64,000 nt of DNA from UBA4782 sp034429195 (lineage in GTDB: Bacteria; Chloroflexota; Anaerolineae; Anaerolineales; Anaerolineaceae). Shown piece after piece: positions 16,449 to 24,707 of the stretch. The number at the start of each line of letters is the position of its first letter. Positions within the stretch are counted from its first letter, which is position 1. The DNA is taken from NCBI GenBank assembly GCA_034429195.1, contig DAOUGQ010000010.1:62001-126000 (forward strand), given 5' to 3'. The translations under genes were made by a program, and so were the position numbers. The notes under the pieces are model-generated. The model had not been told where the DNA came from, searched no databases, and saw only the letters and a list, made by a program, of their open reading frames with translations.

Positions 16449-18005
16449 ATGAAAGATATTTATACATCAAAACTATTTTATTGGTTTGTTCATATTTTTT
16501 GCTTGATAATCATAATTGCATCAGGTTATTTTGCCCTGAATGCCTTTCAAATTAACCAAAAAAATGAAATCCAACAGATTCAGAACCAGGGGCAAAAATT
16601 AGCTGCGGTTTTTGACCATGAATTAAATGTGCAAACTGTAAGCTTGAAAATCTTAGCAGCTGAAGCTCAAAGCGTAATCGATGGTGATTTTATCTCAAAA
16701 AAGATTACCACAGCTGACCTGGTTCCCGTCAATAACTGTAAAGGATTTGCATTAAGCATTCCTGAAGGAGTAGAAGAAGATCAAATTGGCAATCTTACAG
16801 GTTTTGGTGAGATCCCAATTCATGGATCACCTCTTGCCAGAGAAATGGATATGGCGCTCAGTCTGTCACCCGCTTTTGAACAAATCATTAAGAACAATAA
16901 TACATTGCCATGGGTTTACTATACATCGATCCATAAGTTTATTTATATTTATCCGCGAGTCTCGGTCGACGAATTCTTTTATAAAGATGTTCTTCTCGAA
17001 ACAGAATTTTTTGTTATTGCTAAGCCAGAAAATAACCCAGAAAGAAAATTAGTTTGGTCATCACCTTATGAAGACCAAGCAGGAGCTGGGCAGATGGTAA
17101 CCGTTAGCTATCCAATTTATGAAAATGATCAATTCCTGGGGGTTCTAAGTATTGACGTCTTATCATCATATCTTGAATGGATACTTAAAAGTGGCACTTC
17201 TCAAAATGTAACCTCCTTTCTCGTTGGCCCTGAAGGTGAGAATATTGTAAATTCTGGTGAGAAAGAATTCGCTCTGGAAATTTCTCAATTTCAACCTGGA
17301 GAATTATTACAATTTGATGGAAAGTTCTATGCAATATTCCCATTGAGTGAAGTAAATTGGAGCGTAATCCTTGAAGTTGATAAATCACAGATAAGAATGA
17401 ATGCAATAAAAGCGTCTGCCGATGAGATTCTGATTTTTCTTTTCGTAGCTTTTTGTATCCTTCTAATCCTCATCACATATCAAAATATGCGTTTTGCACA
17501 CTATATGGCAATTCATGATGATTTAACTGGAATGTTGAACCGTCGTAGTTTTGATAAATTATCTCTACAGGTATTAAAAAGAAAAGCTTCAGAAAATGCA
17601 TTTCTTGGTATTGCAGTAATTGACATCGATCATTTTAAACAATATAACGATTTTTATGGTCATCTGGCAGGCGATGAAATTATTCGTCAAGTCGCTACAG
17701 TTTTGAAGAGCTGCCTAAGAAATTCTACCGATCTACTGTTTCGTGTGGGTGGAGAAGAGTTTGTCATCATGCTGATTTTGAATTCTCCGGATGATTTTCA
17801 TCAAGTTCTAGAACGACTTGTCAACGAGGTCAGTGCTTTATGTATACCTCATGCCAACAGTTCATTTGGACATATCACTGTATCATCAGGAGGAATTGTG
17901 ACGAAAATCAATTCTGTTGCTACTATTGAAGAAGTATATAAACAAGCCGATACCGCTCTCTATATAGCCAAAGAATCAGGACGAAACTGCTGGACGATCA
18001 GATAA
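16449..18005 (+). CDS. Membrane diguanylate cyclase with extracytoplasmic sensor (GGDEF)
   Basis: A 518-residue protein. TM1 lies at about residues 10-30, an extracytoplasmic sensor of the Cache/CHASE kind at about 32-325, TM2 at about 327-347, and a GGDEF domain at about 355-515 (HDDLTGMLNRRSF, DIDHFKQYNDFYGHLAGDE, FRVGGEEFVIML). The GGEEF signature predicts active synthesis of cyclic di-GMP from two GTP. The product-inhibition I-site, normally RxxD five residues before GGEEF, reads NSTD, so feedback control is probably lost. It is a single gene; a hairpin follows at 18113. Confidence 0.92.
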   Translation: MKDIYTSKLFYWFVHIFCLIIIIASGYFALNAFQINQKNEIQQIQNQGQKLAAVFDHELNVQTVSLKILAAEAQSVIDGDFISKKITTADLVPVNNCKGFALSIPEGVEEDQIGNLTGFGEIPIHGSPLAREMDMALSLSPAFEQIIKNNNTLPWVYYTSIHKFIYIYPRVSVDEFFYKDVLLETEFFVIAKPENNPERKLVWSSPYEDQAGAGQMVTVSYPIYENDQFLGVLSIDVLSSYLEWILKSGTSQNVTSFLVGPEGENIVNSGEKEFALEISQFQPGELLQFDGKFYAIFPLSEVNWSVILEVDKSQIRMNAIKASADEILIFLFVAFCILLILITYQNMRFAHYMAIHDDLTGMLNRRSFDKLSLQVLKRKASENAFLGIAVIDIDHFKQYNDFYGHLAGDEIIRQVATVLKSCLRNSTDLLFRVGGEEFVIMLILNSPDDFHQVLERLVNEVSALCIPHANSSFGHITVSSGGIVTKINSVATIEEVYKQADTALYIAKESGRNCWTIR

Positions 18006-18112
18006 AAAACTGATTTAGCGAAAATATATTCAGCAAAATTTAGTAATGCTTTATAAATCATAGTGCCTAATATTTGATTGAAGTTCTAGTAATAAAGAAA
18101 TTTTTTACAATG

Positions 18113-18141
18113 GGTTTCGAAATTGCAGCGAATTTCAAACC
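18113..18141 (+). terminator. Hairpin after the diguanylate cyclase gene
   Basis: GGTTTCGAAATT (18113-18124) pairs, with one bulge, with AATTTCAAACC (18131-18141). Flanking AATAAAGAA and TTCTTTATT extend the structure. No long T tail. Confidence 0.4.
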
Positions 18142-18258
18142 TGATTGTTATTCTTTATTGGATTGACTATCATACTACCCAGATTAAAAGTATTTTAATA
18201 TTTTCGTATTTTTCTCCGAGATGATACAATTATTTATCCCGTCTTCTTGTGAAGAACA

Positions 18259-19401
18259 ATGAAAATTAAAAAGATAATCCGTTTTTTCAACCGATTTTTT
18301 CAAATTAAGATGAAATTCATGCATGACAAGACTTTGTCGCTGGAACATCTTGACATGGGATTAAAAGATCGCAAGAATACCAATCCTATTACTGATTACG
18401 AAAAAGCGGTCGTACAGCGGATCATGGATTCATACCAATATGCTGAGGTTGATGCACTCGCTGCACCCCTGGCGTACCAACCCGGACATAAATGGAAACC
18501 CCAGATATTGGAGAAAAGAAGATCGTTCATTGAAGCAACGCACCAGAAAGATATTAATACTTTGGCACAACTTCTAAGAAATTTTTTCAGGAATAACGGA
18601 GCATTATCCATTCTCAAGTCAAATATGTTTCATGAGCTATCAGCAAAGAACGCTCTTCTTCGAAGCATGTATAAAAAAGAGCTGGCCTATGCCGTTCACA
18701 CTGATTTACAAGTTTGGAAATCTACATTCCCGGCAGAATCTCTTAAATCCCTGAAGCTTTCAGATGTAGGTAACCCCTTTGGTTGTGAAGAAGATGGTGT
18801 GATCATTACCGGATCATCCTGTAGTCTGAATTATTATGCCAATAAAGTCAACAAACTAATCCAGGGAATTGAGAAACCAGTTGTTGCGGAAATTGGCGGA
18901 GGTTTTGGAGGACTACTTTATTACCTGATGACATTCAATCCCGATGTGCATTGTATCAATTTTGATCTTCCAGAAGTACTCATGATCGCACAGTACTATC
19001 TAATGATGTCGTTCCCTGAAAAACGGTTTCTCTTGTATGACGAGGCGCTTAAGAAAACCTTGATCAGCCAGAGAGAGATCAAAATGTATGATGTCATTCT
19101 TTTACCTAATTTTTGTCTCCCCAGGTTGGATGACCTGTCAGTAGATGTATTTGTAAATACCCATAGCCTTTCCGAAATGAGTTATCCAACAGTAGAAGAA
19201 TATATCAAACAAATCAGCAGAGTGACGAAAAAATATTTCTATCACGAGAACAGCGAGGTCAAGAGAGAAATTGGTTATGGGTTTAAAGAAACTACTTCCT
19301 CCGAGTTTCCAATCTCACCTGACAAGTTCCGTCTGGAATATAAAACCAAAGCTATTTGGAATGAACCTCGTTATTATGAATTCCTTTACCAAAAGATTTA
19401 A
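18259..19401 (+). CDS. Putative sugar O-methyltransferase
   Basis: A 380-residue protein with the pattern of the putative sugar O-methyltransferase family found in surface polysaccharide loci. Residues about 215-230 (VAEIGGGFGGLLYYL) form the SAM-binding glycine loop, and NFDLPEVLMIAQYYLMM follows as the second motif. The helical N-terminal 200 residues are typical of the family. It is followed 20 bases later by a glycosyltransferase-like gene and the two are probably one unit that decorates a cell-surface or extracellular glycan. The methyl acceptor cannot be told. The start lacks a strong ribosome site (GTGAAGAAC); an internal ATG at 18310 is possible. Confidence 0.75.
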   Translation: MKIKKIIRFFNRFFQIKMKFMHDKTLSLEHLDMGLKDRKNTNPITDYEKAVVQRIMDSYQYAEVDALAAPLAYQPGHKWKPQILEKRRSFIEATHQKDINTLAQLLRNFFRNNGALSILKSNMFHELSAKNALLRSMYKKELAYAVHTDLQVWKSTFPAESLKSLKLSDVGNPFGCEEDGVIITGSSCSLNYYANKVNKLIQGIEKPVVAEIGGGFGGLLYYLMTFNPDVHCINFDLPEVLMIAQYYLMMSFPEKRFLLYDEALKKTLISQREIKMYDVILLPNFCLPRLDDLSVDVFVNTHSLSEMSYPTVEEYIKQISRVTKKYFYHENSEVKREIGYGFKETTSSEFPISPDKFRLEYKTKAIWNEPRYYEFLYQKI

Positions 19402-19421
19402 AAACGCGCCTCACACTAAGT

Positions 19422-20798
19422 ATGAATGATATTTTCCTGAATTTTTTTTCAATCGTTGATGATCCAAATTCCTTTGTTTTTCACCGTGCAAACATGGTGA
19501 AGATTTTTTATGATGAATACACAACAATTCTGAAGAAAAAGACCGAACCTGTATACCGCAAAGACCTCCGCAACAAATACAGTTTACAGGCATTGATCCG
19601 GTATCTTTCTCCAGTTAGATTGTTCAAAGCATTGTTATTTCTAACGAAACAGAAGAAACAGCCCGGCAAGATCTTCTGGTATGGCCTCACTGACCGGTAT
19701 GTGATAGTCGAGAATAAAGTATATGATGTCTATAACTATAACATTCTAAAAATGTTAGGGCGTGAGAATGTGGTTTGTATGCAAGACATACGCGATAAAC
19801 AATCAAAGACATATCTCCCTGACATCTACCTTGAAGATTTTGCCTTGCCAGTTTTCTTCCTACAGATTTATTTAACCGCTATCTGGAACCGAAAGATAAA
19901 CCGATTCGCCAACAACCTGGTTCAAAAATATCCTGAGCTTGAGTTTTCAGCCAAACAGGTCAAAAGGATCGTTGTAAAATTCTGGGCAAAATATTTTCTC
20001 TTCTGGTCGATCATGAAGGCACTCAAGAGCAAATCAGTGGTCAACCTTTGTCATTACTCAAAACATTCCTTCAACCTGGCTTGCCGGCATCTGGGTATTC
20101 CAAATCTGGAATTAATGCATGGGCACATCATGCGTACCCATCCTTATTACAACATCCCAAATCTTCCCCCTGAATTTTTCCTGCCAATGCGCGAACTACT
20201 GCCCGATACCATTGGTGTTTACGGACAATATTGGAAAGATAACCTGATCGAAGGGAAACAGTTTTCTCATGAACAGGTTAAAATTGCAGGCTATTATTTA
20301 TATAATGGTGGCATCCATAAATCAAAACAGGATAAACGCATAACCATTCTCATCACCACTCAACCTCATGTTCAAAAAGAGATCATCGAGTACGTTTCAT
20401 TTCTAAAAGGTCAACTAAATCCAAGTAGTACAAAAGTCATCATAAAACCCCATCCAGCAGAAGATATTTCAAATTATCTGGCTATTCAAGATGATCAACT
20501 TGTATATGTCATTACCAGTGATGTTTATACAATGCTTCAAACAGCAGATATTCATATCAGCGTGTTTTCGACAGTGCTATTCGAAGCAATTCGATATGAC
20601 CTTACAAATTATGTGCTGTTTGTAGACAGGTTTGCCCGTGAGTGCAATGACATTCTTGAAAGTGGCGTGGCAGAAAGACTCAATCTTGATGAGATACCTG
20701 CTCTTAATCCTGCTGCTTCGAAGACTGCTCGATACTACTTCGATGACTTTAACAGTCAAAGATTTCGTGATATGATCATCAAGAAACCCCTATCGTGA
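19422..20798 (+). CDS. GT-B-type glycosyltransferase-like protein (capsule/teichoic style)
   Basis: A 458-residue soluble protein without signal peptide. The C-terminal half has features of GT-B transferases acting on surface polymers: TIGVYGQYWKDNLIEGK, ITILITTQPHVQKEI, KVIIKPHPAED and the nucleotide-sugar region ADIHISVFSTVLFEAIRYD. The KPHP and S-T-V-L-F-E motifs recall capsule polysaccharide and CDP-glycerol transferases. The N-terminal half is basic and aromatic without a known motif. It sits behind a sugar methyltransferase gene. Donor and acceptor are unknown, and the family call is at the fold level only. Confidence 0.6.
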   Translation: MNDIFLNFFSIVDDPNSFVFHRANMVKIFYDEYTTILKKKTEPVYRKDLRNKYSLQALIRYLSPVRLFKALLFLTKQKKQPGKIFWYGLTDRYVIVENKVYDVYNYNILKMLGRENVVCMQDIRDKQSKTYLPDIYLEDFALPVFFLQIYLTAIWNRKINRFANNLVQKYPELEFSAKQVKRIVVKFWAKYFLFWSIMKALKSKSVVNLCHYSKHSFNLACRHLGIPNLELMHGHIMRTHPYYNIPNLPPEFFLPMRELLPDTIGVYGQYWKDNLIEGKQFSHEQVKIAGYYLYNGGIHKSKQDKRITILITTQPHVQKEIIEYVSFLKGQLNPSSTKVIIKPHPAEDISNYLAIQDDQLVYVITSDVYTMLQTADIHISVFSTVLFEAIRYDLTNYVLFVDRFARECNDILESGVAERLNLDEIPALNPAASKTARYYFDDFNSQRFRDMIIKKPLS

Positions 20799-20838
20799 AT
20801 CATTCTATGGTATACTTGCACCGCTTAAAAGTTCACAC

Positions 20839-20901
20839 GCTTCTGCATTTTCCCTGGCGTGCTGGCCTATCGTGGACAGTTCAGGGCAGCAAGACAGAAG
20901 C
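20839..20901 (+). promoter_or_regulatory. Possible structured leader of rpsB
   Basis: GCTTCTG (20839-20845) pairs with CAGAAGC (20895-20901), and CCCTG (20852-20856) with CAGGG (20882-20886) inside it, just before the rpsB ribosome site. An extended -10 (TGG then TATACT, 20808-20816) lies upstream. Autoregulatory S2 leaders are known in other bacteria; relation to them is not shown. Confidence 0.4.
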
Positions 20902-20928
20902 GGAGGATAAAAACGCAAAGGAGAATAT

Positions 20929-21816
20929 ATGGCATCTGTAATTTCCATGAAAGCCCTGTTGGAAAGTGGTGTTCATTTCGGACACCGTACTAACAAGTGG
21001 AACCCGTTAATGAAGCCCTACATCTTCACCGAACGGAATGGCATCCACATTATCGACCTCCAGCAAACTGTAAAATGCATAAATACCGCATACAACCTTG
21101 TTCGTGACACTGTCATGAACGGTGGTTACGTTATGTTTGTTGGAACCAAACGTCAGGCACAGGATACAGTACGCGAAGAAGCTATTCGCTGCGGTATGCC
21201 CTACGTGACCGATCGCTGGTTGGGAGGTATGCTCACCAACTGGTCAACAATCTACCAGCGAATTATGGAACTGGAGCGCCTGGAAAAGCTGCGCGACAGC
21301 GGTGAGATCAACCGCCTGACGAAAAAAGAAGGCTTGCTTATCGAACGTGAAATCAAACGTCTTGAAACTCGTTTGAGTGGTGTTCGCAATATTTCACGCT
21401 TACCTGAATTGCTATTCATTGTTGATGTAACTCGTGAAGCAACTGCAGTACATGAAGCCAATTTAAAAAACATCCCCGTGATCGCCCTGGTAGATACCAA
21501 CTGTGATCCACGTGGTGTTGATTATGTGATCCCTTCGAACGATGATGCCATCCGCGCCATCAAACTGTTGGTAGCAAAAATTGCTGATGCAGCTATCGAA
21601 GGGAAAGCCATGCATAAAGATGAAGACTTTGGCGCAGAAGTTGCTCCTGTTGAAAAACCATCGGTTTATGCCGAAGTAGGCAGTGCACATATTGAAGCGG
21701 AGTTGGAACTGGACGACGATGAATTACTGGGTTCTTCTACTCTGGCAAAGATCACCGGCGGAAGATCCTTTGAAACTGATGAAAGTGATTTCCGAATTTC
21801 GGATGAAGAAGAATAG
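20929..21816 (+). CDS. rpsB: 30S ribosomal protein S2
   Basis: A 295-residue S2 protein of the small ribosomal subunit. Family hallmarks are visible: SMKALLESGVHFGHRTNKWNP, MKPYIFTERNGIHIIDLQQT, FVGTKRQAQ, DRWLGGMLTN, and PVIALVDTNCDP near residue 185. The protein is some 50 residues longer than E. coli S2 because of an acidic C-terminal tail (about 240-295, rich in Glu and Asp). AAGGAG precedes the ATG. It heads rpsB-tsf, followed by pyrH, the order conserved in many bacteria. Confidence 0.98.
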   Translation: MASVISMKALLESGVHFGHRTNKWNPLMKPYIFTERNGIHIIDLQQTVKCINTAYNLVRDTVMNGGYVMFVGTKRQAQDTVREEAIRCGMPYVTDRWLGGMLTNWSTIYQRIMELERLEKLRDSGEINRLTKKEGLLIEREIKRLETRLSGVRNISRLPELLFIVDVTREATAVHEANLKNIPVIALVDTNCDPRGVDYVIPSNDDAIRAIKLLVAKIADAAIEGKAMHKDEDFGAEVAPVEKPSVYAEVGSAHIEAELELDDDELLGSSTLAKITGGRSFETDESDFRISDEEE

Positions 21817-21848
21817 TATTAATCGTGTACACTATATGAGGATAAGAA

Positions 21849-22457
21849 ATGGCAATCTCAACTGATTTGATCAAACAACTTCGCGAATCAACAGGTGCAG
21901 GTATTTCTGATTGCAAGAATGCACTGGTTGAATCCAATGGTGACTTGAATAAAGCGCTCGATTATTTGCGCGAAAAAGGCCTGGCAATGGCTGCCAAACG
22001 GTCTGAACGCAAAGCAGCTGATGGCACAGTGGAAATCTACTCACACGGTAATGGCAGGGTGGGCGTTATGGTCGAAGTCAACTGTGAAACTGATTTTGTT
22101 GCCCGTTCAGAAGCATTTCGCACATTTGCTCACGAAATAGCACTACAAATTGCTGCTACTTCCCCTCTCTATGTAAAGGAAGAAGATATTCCTGCTGACG
22201 TGTTGGAGCATGAAAAAGAAATAGCCACTGCAAAAGCACGCGAAGAAGGAAAACCCGAAGCAGTCGTTCCCCGTATTGTAGACGGATATCTTGCCAAATT
22301 TAAAGACGAAACAGTTTTACTTCGCCAGGCATACATTCGTGATGAAGAGATTACTATTGAGAAACTACTTAATCAGAATGTAGCAGCGCTGGGTGAAAAT
22401 ATCATCATTCGACGGTTTATCCGTTGGTCGTTGGGTGAAAGCACCGAAGAAGTATAG
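21849..22457 (+). CDS. tsf: Translation elongation factor Ts
   Basis: A 202-residue EF-Ts, the nucleotide exchange factor for EF-Tu. The N-terminal UBA-like domain (ISTDLIKQLRESTGAGISDCKNALVE, then DLNKALDYLREKGLA) and the core motif VEVNCETDFVARSEAF are clear. It is of the short type (about 200 residues, like Thermus) lacking the second half of the larger enterobacterial form. GAGGATAAG precedes the ATG; the gene lies 32 bases after rpsB. A strong hairpin follows the stop. Confidence 0.98.
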   Translation: MAISTDLIKQLRESTGAGISDCKNALVESNGDLNKALDYLREKGLAMAAKRSERKAADGTVEIYSHGNGRVGVMVEVNCETDFVARSEAFRTFAHEIALQIAATSPLYVKEEDIPADVLEHEKEIATAKAREEGKPEAVVPRIVDGYLAKFKDETVLLRQAYIRDEEITIEKLLNQNVAALGENIIIRRFIRWSLGESTEEV

Positions 22458-22465
22458 TTATAAAG

Positions 22466-22491
22466 AAAGCCAACCGAAAGGTTGGCTTTTT
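22466..22491 (+). terminator. Terminator between tsf and pyrH
   Basis: AAAGCCAACC (22466-22475) and GGTTGGCTTT (22480-22489) form a perfect stem with a GAAA tetraloop and a short T tail. It may be partial, since pyrH starts 20 bases later. Confidence 0.8.
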
Positions 22492-22510
22492 CTTAAATCC
22501 TCGGAGGATT

Positions 22511-23227
22511 ATGGACGAACTTAAATACCATCGCATTTTGCTAAAACTCAGTGGCGAATCACTTGGCAGCTCTGCTGGAAGCGGGATAGACCCAACCCAG
22601 GCTGTACACATTGCTCATATGGTTGCAGATGTGCGACAGATGGGTGTCGATGTTGCCATAGTGATCGGTGCGGGCAACCTTTGGCGCGGTAAAGTCGGGC
22701 TCAACTCAGGAATGGATCGCGCCACTGCAGATTATATGGGGATGTTGGCAACGGTGATGAATGCTCTTGCGTTGATGGATGCACTGGAAAGCATCGATGT
22801 TGTCACCCGCGTACAGACCGCTATCGAGATGCATACGGTGGCAGAGCCTTACATTCGTCGTCGAGCCATTCGGCATCTTGAAAAAGGGCGTGTGGTGATC
22901 TTTGGCGGAGGGACAGGAAATCCGTATTTTTCAACAGATACCGCTGCTGCTTTGCGCGCCATGGAAATTGGTGCGGATGTGCTCATCAAAGCCACCAAGG
23001 TCGATGGAGTGTACGATTCAGACCCAAAGCAGAACCCGAAGGCAAAGAAATTCGACAAGCTCACTTACATCGAAACCTTAAACCGAAAACTTGAAGTGAT
23101 GGATAGTACTGCTGTTTCTTTGTGCATGGAAAATAAACTGCCTATCCTGGTTCTCAACTTGTGGGATCATGATTCTCTACGTAAAGCGCTTCTTGGCAAA
23201 TCCGTTGGTACGCTTGTCTCAGATTAA
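22511..23227 (+). CDS. pyrH: Uridylate (UMP) kinase
   Basis: A 238-residue UMP kinase of the amino-acid-kinase fold, which phosphorylates UMP to UDP with ATP. Visible motifs: RILLKLSGESLG at the start, VIGAGNLWRG, MDRATADYMGMLATVMNALAL, and GGGTGNPYFSTDTAAALRA; the C-terminus has KATKVDGVYDSDP. GGAGG stands 5 bases before the ATG. It follows tsf across a terminator hairpin, which probably lowers but does not block readthrough. Confidence 0.97.
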   Translation: MDELKYHRILLKLSGESLGSSAGSGIDPTQAVHIAHMVADVRQMGVDVAIVIGAGNLWRGKVGLNSGMDRATADYMGMLATVMNALALMDALESIDVVTRVQTAIEMHTVAEPYIRRRAIRHLEKGRVVIFGGGTGNPYFSTDTAAALRAMEIGADVLIKATKVDGVYDSDPKQNPKAKKFDKLTYIETLNRKLEVMDSTAVSLCMENKLPILVLNLWDHDSLRKALLGKSVGTLVSD

Positions 23228-23293
23228 TAAATCTGAATGAAATTTGAGTCCTTTTCTGGTGAGAAATTGTCTGGGAAGTCTTCGTTTTTGTCC

Positions 23294-23321
23294 TTGACAA
23301 TTCAGAGTGTTTAGCGATAAT
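23294..23321 (+). promoter_or_regulatory. Promoter of the T-box/pheST transcript
   Basis: TTGACA (23294-23299) and GATAAT (23316-23321), spaced by 16 bp, lie just before the T-box leader. Confidence 0.65.
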
Positions 23322-23334
23322 TAGTTCATAGATA

Positions 23335-23607
23335 GTGATAAGCGAAGACAGAGGAAAGTAATCTGACAAGAGATCGACAGGGAAGTTGGGGCATAGACTG
23401 AAACCCCAGCCCGATGGATGCCAGATGAAGTTCCCTCTCGAGCTTCCCAGGTGAACCCTGAAAAGTAGTAGTTTGGGACGCAGGCGCAGCGTTACTGGCG
23501 CAACTAATCGCAAAATGCTGTTAGTATGAGTGGGCTGGTTATTCCAGCCAAGTTGGGTGGTACCACGGTCATCCCGTCCCTTCATGGATGGGATGATTTT
23601 TATTTTT
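23335..23607 (+). promoter_or_regulatory. T-box riboswitch controlling pheS-pheT
   Basis: The leader carries the T-box hallmark GGGTGGTACCACGG (23555-23568), which pairs with the tRNA acceptor end and forms the antiterminator. Before it is a Stem III hairpin (GGCTGG 23533-23538 with CCAGCC 23544-23549). After it is a terminator (TCATCCCGTCC 23569-23579 with GGATGGGATGA 23586-23596, then a T run). A Phe specifier UUC is available on the 3' side of Stem I (AAGTTCCC near 23430), but I cannot fix the specifier loop by eye. Uncharged tRNA-Phe would favour pheST expression. Confidence 0.9.
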
Positions 23608-23616
23608 GGAGGAAGA

Positions 23617-24660
23617 ATGCCAGAAGAGAACAGTATTCAACAAGAGATGGAGAGTATCCAGCAGGCTGCTTTATTAGCTTTACAGCAGGTAGAGGATGAA
23701 GCCAGCCTGCAGCAGTGGCGTATCACATATTTAGGAAAATCAGCACCTGTGATGAAGGTGTTTTCTAAAATAGGTCAGTATGCCCCGCAAGACCGTCGCA
23801 AAGTAGGTCAGGCAGCTAATCAGGTAAAAACCACATTGGAAGAAGCCTTTACTCAGCGGCAACAAAACATTCAGCAAGCTGATCTCAACCATGCCTTACA
23901 AGCCGAGCGCCTTGATGTCACCCTGCCAGGTAGAATGCCATTAAAGGGTCGTTATCATGTACAAACCCAAACAATGCGCGAGATTTCCCGAATTTTTGGA
24001 GAAATGGGGTTTCAAACATATCGCGCCCGCGATGTTGAAACTGATGAATTTAACTTCGAACTACTGAATATCCCCGCCTACCACCCTGCCCGTGATATGT
24101 GGGATACCTATTACACCACTAAACCAGGCGTGATCCTGCGTACTCATACCTCTCCAGGTCAAATCCATGCCATGCGCGAACATGCCCCTGAACCAATTCG
24201 TGTAATTTTACCTGGCATGTGCTATCGCTACGAGCAAATGGATGCCCGCCATGAAATCCAATTCACCCAGGTGGAAGTAGTGGCAGTGGATAAGGGCATT
24301 ACTTTTGGCGATCTGAAAGGCACACTGGATAGGTTTGCCCGTCGGATGTTTGGAGAAAATGTCCGCACCCGCTTACGCCCTTCTTACTTCCCATTTACAG
24401 AACCCAGCGGAGAGCTAGACATTGAATGTTTCGTTTGCGGTGGTAAAGGTTGTGGTGTCTGCAAAGGAGCTGGATGGCTGGAAATTTTAGGCTGCGGCAT
24501 GATGCACCCAACCGTACTTAAAAATGGCGGTTATGACCCGCGTATTTACAGTGGATTTGCTGCAGGCATGGGTCCAGAACGCATTTCCATGCTGCGCCAC
24601 AAGATCGATGACATCCGCTATTTTTGGGGTAACGATATCCGCTTTTTAGAACAGTTCTAA
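23617..24660 (+). CDS. pheS: Phenylalanyl-tRNA synthetase alpha subunit
   Basis: A 347-residue catalytic subunit that charges tRNA-Phe. The ATG at 23617 is preferred because GGAGGAAGA precedes it; the open frame reaches back into the T-box. Visible parts: the N-terminal coiled-coil arm (about residues 1-85), motif 2 (YRYEQMDARHEIQFTQVE) and motif 3 (GFAAGMGPERISMLRHKIDDIR). An insert with four cysteines (CFVCGGKGCGVCKGAGW, about 270) looks zinc-binding; similar inserts occur in Clostridia and Chloroflexi. It forms a unit with pheT 47 bases downstream, under T-box control. Confidence 0.97.
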   Translation: MPEENSIQQEMESIQQAALLALQQVEDEASLQQWRITYLGKSAPVMKVFSKIGQYAPQDRRKVGQAANQVKTTLEEAFTQRQQNIQQADLNHALQAERLDVTLPGRMPLKGRYHVQTQTMREISRIFGEMGFQTYRARDVETDEFNFELLNIPAYHPARDMWDTYYTTKPGVILRTHTSPGQIHAMREHAPEPIRVILPGMCYRYEQMDARHEIQFTQVEVVAVDKGITFGDLKGTLDRFARRMFGENVRTRLRPSYFPFTEPSGELDIECFVCGGKGCGVCKGAGWLEILGCGMMHPTVLKNGGYDPRIYSGFAAGMGPERISMLRHKIDDIRYFWGNDIRFLEQF

Positions 24661-24707
24661 AAGGCAGGTTGATCTATGCGAATAATTGCTAATCAGGAAG
24701 GCATACT

